Assembly: GCA_003854995.1 (NCBI GenBank)
Contig: RQOI01000069.1
Span: forward strand, 1 to 15,768
Source: Candidatus Zhuqueibacterota bacterium
GTDB lineage: Bacteria > Zhuqueibacterota > Zhuqueibacteria > Residuimicrobiales > Krinioviventaceae
DNA: 15,768 nucleotides
Reading direction: 5' to 3'
The notes below the pieces were generated by a model, which worked only from the letters and a program-made list of their open reading frames with translations, was not told where the DNA came from and did not search any database. The position numbers and the translations under genes were made by a program. Of this stretch, positions 13,391 through 15,768 are shown piece by piece (position 1 is the first letter of the stretch; each line of letters begins with the position of its first letter).

Positions 13391-14737
13391 ATGTATAAAA
13401 GTATATCTCTTTGTTTGCTTATTCTGGCCGCCAGCCTGTCGGCCCAGGAACTCTTGTCGGGCGAAGCCGCATTGGGCTCGAAAGAGTACGATCAGTTCGA
13501 AAAGCCCGAGACATGCTACAGTTGTCACGTTGACATCTATATGCAATGGCAGCAGGCGATGATGTCGCAGTCCTATACGCATCACTGGGACGAGATCGAA
13601 TATTTTGACCTCGCCGTACCGCATGCGGAAAAAGTCCCGAGTCTGAAAGGGCCTGTGGACGGCTGCAACGGTTGCCACGCGCCGCTCGCCTACCTGGCCG
13701 GCGACGTGACGCCGCCGCGCCCCGCAGAGGGCTCGCGCGCCAATGAAGGCGTGAGCTGCGACTTTTGCCATACCATCACCGCCATCAAAACGGATGACGA
13801 CTATCCGAATAATTTTAGCTATGTATCGAATCCCGGCCTGACAAAATATGGCACCAAGGAAGGCCTCGAATCGCCGCATCACGTGACGGCCAAGCTGAAT
13901 GTCTACGGCGAAGCCGAGTTTTGCGCCAATTGCCATAACGAAAAAAATCCCTATGGCCTCTGGGTGAAATCCACGCAGATCGAATGGCTGGAAGGCCCGT
14001 ACGCGGAGCAGGACGTGCCCTGTCACCAGTGCCACATGCCAAAGGCGTTCGGTCGCAACGCCAAAATGGCGCAAGAGGACATGGTGGCGCAGCATCTCTT
14101 CCATGGCGCGCATGATCCCGGCAAAGTCGGCGGCGCCATCGAGATCCGCATGCACCCAACCGAACGCGAGGTCGAATACGATGATACCGTCGAGCTGCAG
14201 GTGCAGCTCTTCAACGGCAAGGCGGGACACAAAATCCCGACCGGCTCTGTGGAAGATCGCATCCTCTGGCTGCACGTCACGGCGACCGATGCGAATGGCC
14301 AGGAATATCATCTACCGGTCGATCGCAAGGGCTTTGCCGGCGAAGAGTACACCATCGCCTCGGACGAGCTGGCCTACATCGACATGGGCTTGCCAAAGGG
14401 GATCGAGGATTTCAAAGGCGTGGCGCGCGACGGCGTGCCGGTCGGCGACCGCATCTTCCGCATGCCCTATCTGGATCCGAATGGCGTGATGACCATCATG
14501 CAGTGGAACACCGCGACGTTCGGCGTCGATTATCGCATCGGCCCCAGGGAGACGAAAATCGAGACCTACACCTGGCAACTGCCCGACGACATTGCGGTCG
14601 GCAAGGTCACCTTCAAGGCTGTACTCAATTATCAAAAGCTTGTCAAGCCAGTGGCCGATTTTCTCGGCGTGCCGGCAGACGAGAGCGAGATCATGCTCGT
14701 CAATACAGCGGAGACGTGGATCGAGGTTTATGAATAA
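13391..14737 (+). CDS. Pentahaem c-type cytochrome, c554-like, with C-terminal beta domain
   Basis: The 448-residue product has a signal peptide (MYKSISLCLLILAASLSAQ, cleavage near residue 18) and should be periplasmic or extracellular. Five CXXCH haem sites are present: CYSCH (42), CNGCH (92), CDFCH (123), CANCH (178) and CHQCH (211). Their spacing and the segment CYSCHVDIYMQWQQAMMSQSY match the c554/c' multihaem family. HHWDEIEYF (64-72) and SPHHVT (161-166) supply extra His that could be distal ligands. From about 235 on there is a haem-free, beta-rich domain including NGKAGHKIPTGSVEDRILWL, a motif seen in other multihaem proteins. Electron-transfer function is safe; the partner and terminal acceptor are unknown. 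It is followed 153 bases later by a monohaem barrel protein, possibly in the same unit. Confidence 0.9.
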   Translation: MYKSISLCLLILAASLSAQELLSGEAALGSKEYDQFEKPETCYSCHVDIYMQWQQAMMSQSYTHHWDEIEYFDLAVPHAEKVPSLKGPVDGCNGCHAPLAYLAGDVTPPRPAEGSRANEGVSCDFCHTITAIKTDDDYPNNFSYVSNPGLTKYGTKEGLESPHHVTAKLNVYGEAEFCANCHNEKNPYGLWVKSTQIEWLEGPYAEQDVPCHQCHMPKAFGRNAKMAQEDMVAQHLFHGAHDPGKVGGAIEIRMHPTEREVEYDDTVELQVQLFNGKAGHKIPTGSVEDRILWLHVTATDANGQEYHLPVDRKGFAGEEYTIASDELAYIDMGLPKGIEDFKGVARDGVPVGDRIFRMPYLDPNGVMTIMQWNTATFGVDYRIGPRETKIETYTWQLPDDIAVGKVTFKAVLNYQKLVKPVADFLGVPADESEIMLVNTAETWIEVYE

Positions 14738-14836
14738 AAATGCGCATGTTGCACGAGAAAAGCCGTAAACCTGAGTAATTCGTGAACTAAAACACAAGAG
14801 CTCGGCGCGGTCATCGGCAGCAGCCAAAAACATCTC

Positions 14837-14865
14837 AACCGCAGAGGACGCCGAGATTCGCAGAG
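14837..14865. repeat. Imperfect short tandem CGCAGAG-like element
   Basis: In the gap between the cytochrome and the barrel gene, ACCGCAGAGG, ACGCCGAG and TTCGCAGAG follow each other as imperfect units. I have the impression that such (C/A)GCAGAG-rich stretches recur between genes in many environmental genomes, but that is from memory. No coding role is seen. Confidence 0.35.
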
Positions 14866-14890
14866 TCATCATCCAGCAAAGGAGATCCCG

Positions 14891-15768
14891 ATGAAAAATT
14901 CACTCATTTTCTTGACGCTATTTCTGCTGGCAAATCTGTTCACCCTAGACGAGGCTCAAGCCATCCCGGCTTTTGCGCGCCGCTATAAAATATCATGTTC
15001 CACCTGCCACGCGCCATTTCCCAAGCTCAAACCCTATGGCGATGATTATGCCGGCGCCGGCTTTATTCTGCAAGAAGAGGAAAAAGAGCGCGACTATGTC
15101 ACGGCCGGCGATGACCTGTTGTGGCTCAATAAAGAATTCCCCCTGGCCGCCCGTTTCGAGGGCTACGGCCTGTATCAATCGAATGATGAAGCGGAGAGCG
15201 ATCTGCAGACGCCGTATGGCGTCAAGCTATTGTCCGGCGGAACCCTGTACAAAAATATCGGCTATTATTTTTACTTTTACATGTCCGAACGGGGCGAGGT
15301 CGCCGGCGTGGAAGATGCCTATGTCCATTTCGACAACATTCTTAAAACCAACCTCGATATCATGATCGGTCAGTTCCAGACGTGCGATCCGTTGATGAAA
15401 CGCGAGCTGCGCCTCTCCTACGAGGACTATCACATCTACAAGGCGCGCGTCGGCAATTCAGTGACTAATCTGGCGTACGACCGCGGCATCACCCTCGCCT
15501 ACACCATTGATCAGACCGGCACTGATCTCATCGGCCAGATCGTCAACGGCAATGGTATCGGCGACGCCGGCGGCGACGCTATATTTGATGCCGACAAGTA
15601 CAAAAACATTGGCGTGCGTCTCAACCAGGGCATCGGCGATGTCGGCAGCTTCGGAGTCTATTATTACACCGGCAAGGAGGTCAGCGCCATCTGGGACTAT
15701 GACATCACCAACGAGATCACCTATTATGGTCCGGACGTGAACATCGGCATCGGACCGTTCGAGCTGAC
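14891..15768 (+). CDS. Outer-membrane beta-barrel protein with N-terminal monohaem site (partial)
   Basis: The ATG at 14891 follows AAAGGAG with 5 bases between and the frame stays open to the window end (292 codons); the C-terminus is missing. A signal peptide (MKNSLIFLTLFLLANLFTL ... AQA, cleavage after Ala24) leads directly into IPAFARRYKISCSTCHAPFP, with one CXXCH haem site at 36-40 near the mature N-terminus. KLKPYGDDYAGAGF follows. The rest alternates short beta strands rich in Tyr, Gly and Phe (GVKLLSGGTLYKNIGYYFYF, AYVHFDNIL, VGSFGVYYYTG), as in outer-membrane barrels. GQFQTCDPLMKRELRLSYED (159-178) is typical of these haem-bearing porin-like proteins. It may carry electrons to or through the outer membrane together with the pentahaem cytochrome upstream. 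The family pattern is clear; the function is inferred. Confidence 0.85.
   Translation, partial: MKNSLIFLTLFLLANLFTLDEAQAIPAFARRYKISCSTCHAPFPKLKPYGDDYAGAGFILQEEEKERDYVTAGDDLLWLNKEFPLAARFEGYGLYQSNDEAESDLQTPYGVKLLSGGTLYKNIGYYFYFYMSERGEVAGVEDAYVHFDNILKTNLDIMIGQFQTCDPLMKRELRLSYEDYHIYKARVGNSVTNLAYDRGITLAYTIDQTGTDLIGQIVNGNGIGDAGGDAIFDADKYKNIGVRLNQGIGDVGSFGVYYYTGKEVSAIWDYDITNEITYYGPDVNIGIGPFEL

Noticed and set aside
13370..14311. Minus-strand open frame of 313 codons
   Set aside because: It is antisense to the cytochrome, which has five CXXCH sites and a signal peptide.
14312..14872. Minus-strand open frame of 186 codons
   Set aside because: It is antisense to the cytochrome's C-terminal domain and continues into non-coding sequence; no ribosome site or family motif.

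Overview
The window reads as a piece of a Gram-negative, probably anaerobic or facultative bacterial chromosome. An outer-membrane-type beta-barrel protein, a putative lipoprotein and multihaem c-type cytochromes indicate a diderm. The mix of a Pdu-type microcompartment, monohaem barrel proteins and a surface-glycan block would suit an FCB-group or related uncultured lineage (for example Calditrichota or KSB1), but that placement is inference. I see no rRNA, tRNA, CRISPR array or insertion sequence.

Region 1 (1-5780, minus strand, GC-rich) is a tightly packed bacterial microcompartment (BMC) operon. In transcription order it holds three EutN/CcmL-family vertex proteins, a 113-residue protein with an encapsulation-peptide-like start, PduS (flavin/Fe-S RnfC-like electron carrier), PduT (tandem-BMC shell protein with the Fe-S cysteine), a nucleotidyltransferase-HEPN pair, PduL (phosphotransacylase) and a CoA-acylating aldehyde dehydrogenase that runs off the left edge. 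Together this is the generic metabolosome core: an aldehyde is oxidised to acyl-CoA inside a shell, PduL converts acyl-CoA to acyl-phosphate and regenerates CoA, and PduS/PduT can move electrons across the shell. The signature enzyme that makes the aldehyde is not in the window, so the substrate cannot be named. A good sigma70-like promoter lies just upstream of the first vertex gene.

The MNT-HEPN pair (about 1959-2695) is clearly more AT-rich than its neighbours, yet is joined to pduT and pduL by a 7-nt gap and short overlaps. It looks like a toxin-antitoxin-type module inserted seamlessly into the BMC operon.

Region 2 (about 5800-12190, AT-rich) is a surface-glycan or lipid-linked sugar block: a polyprenyl-phosphate glycosyltransferase (GtrB/ArnC-like), a GtrA-like flippase, a WbqC-family protein, a GNAT acetyltransferase, a large GT-C membrane glycosyltransferase, and a convergent DegT-family sugar aminotransferase. 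Apparent gene remnants lie at 5873-6337 and 7721-7940, so the block looks mosaic and eroded.

Region 3 (12489 to the end, plus strand, GC-rich again) has a coiled-coil envelope protein with a long Lys/Arg/Ala/Pro-rich tail, a five-haem c554-type cytochrome, and the start of a beta-barrel protein with one N-terminal haem site. The last two suggest an envelope electron-transfer role.
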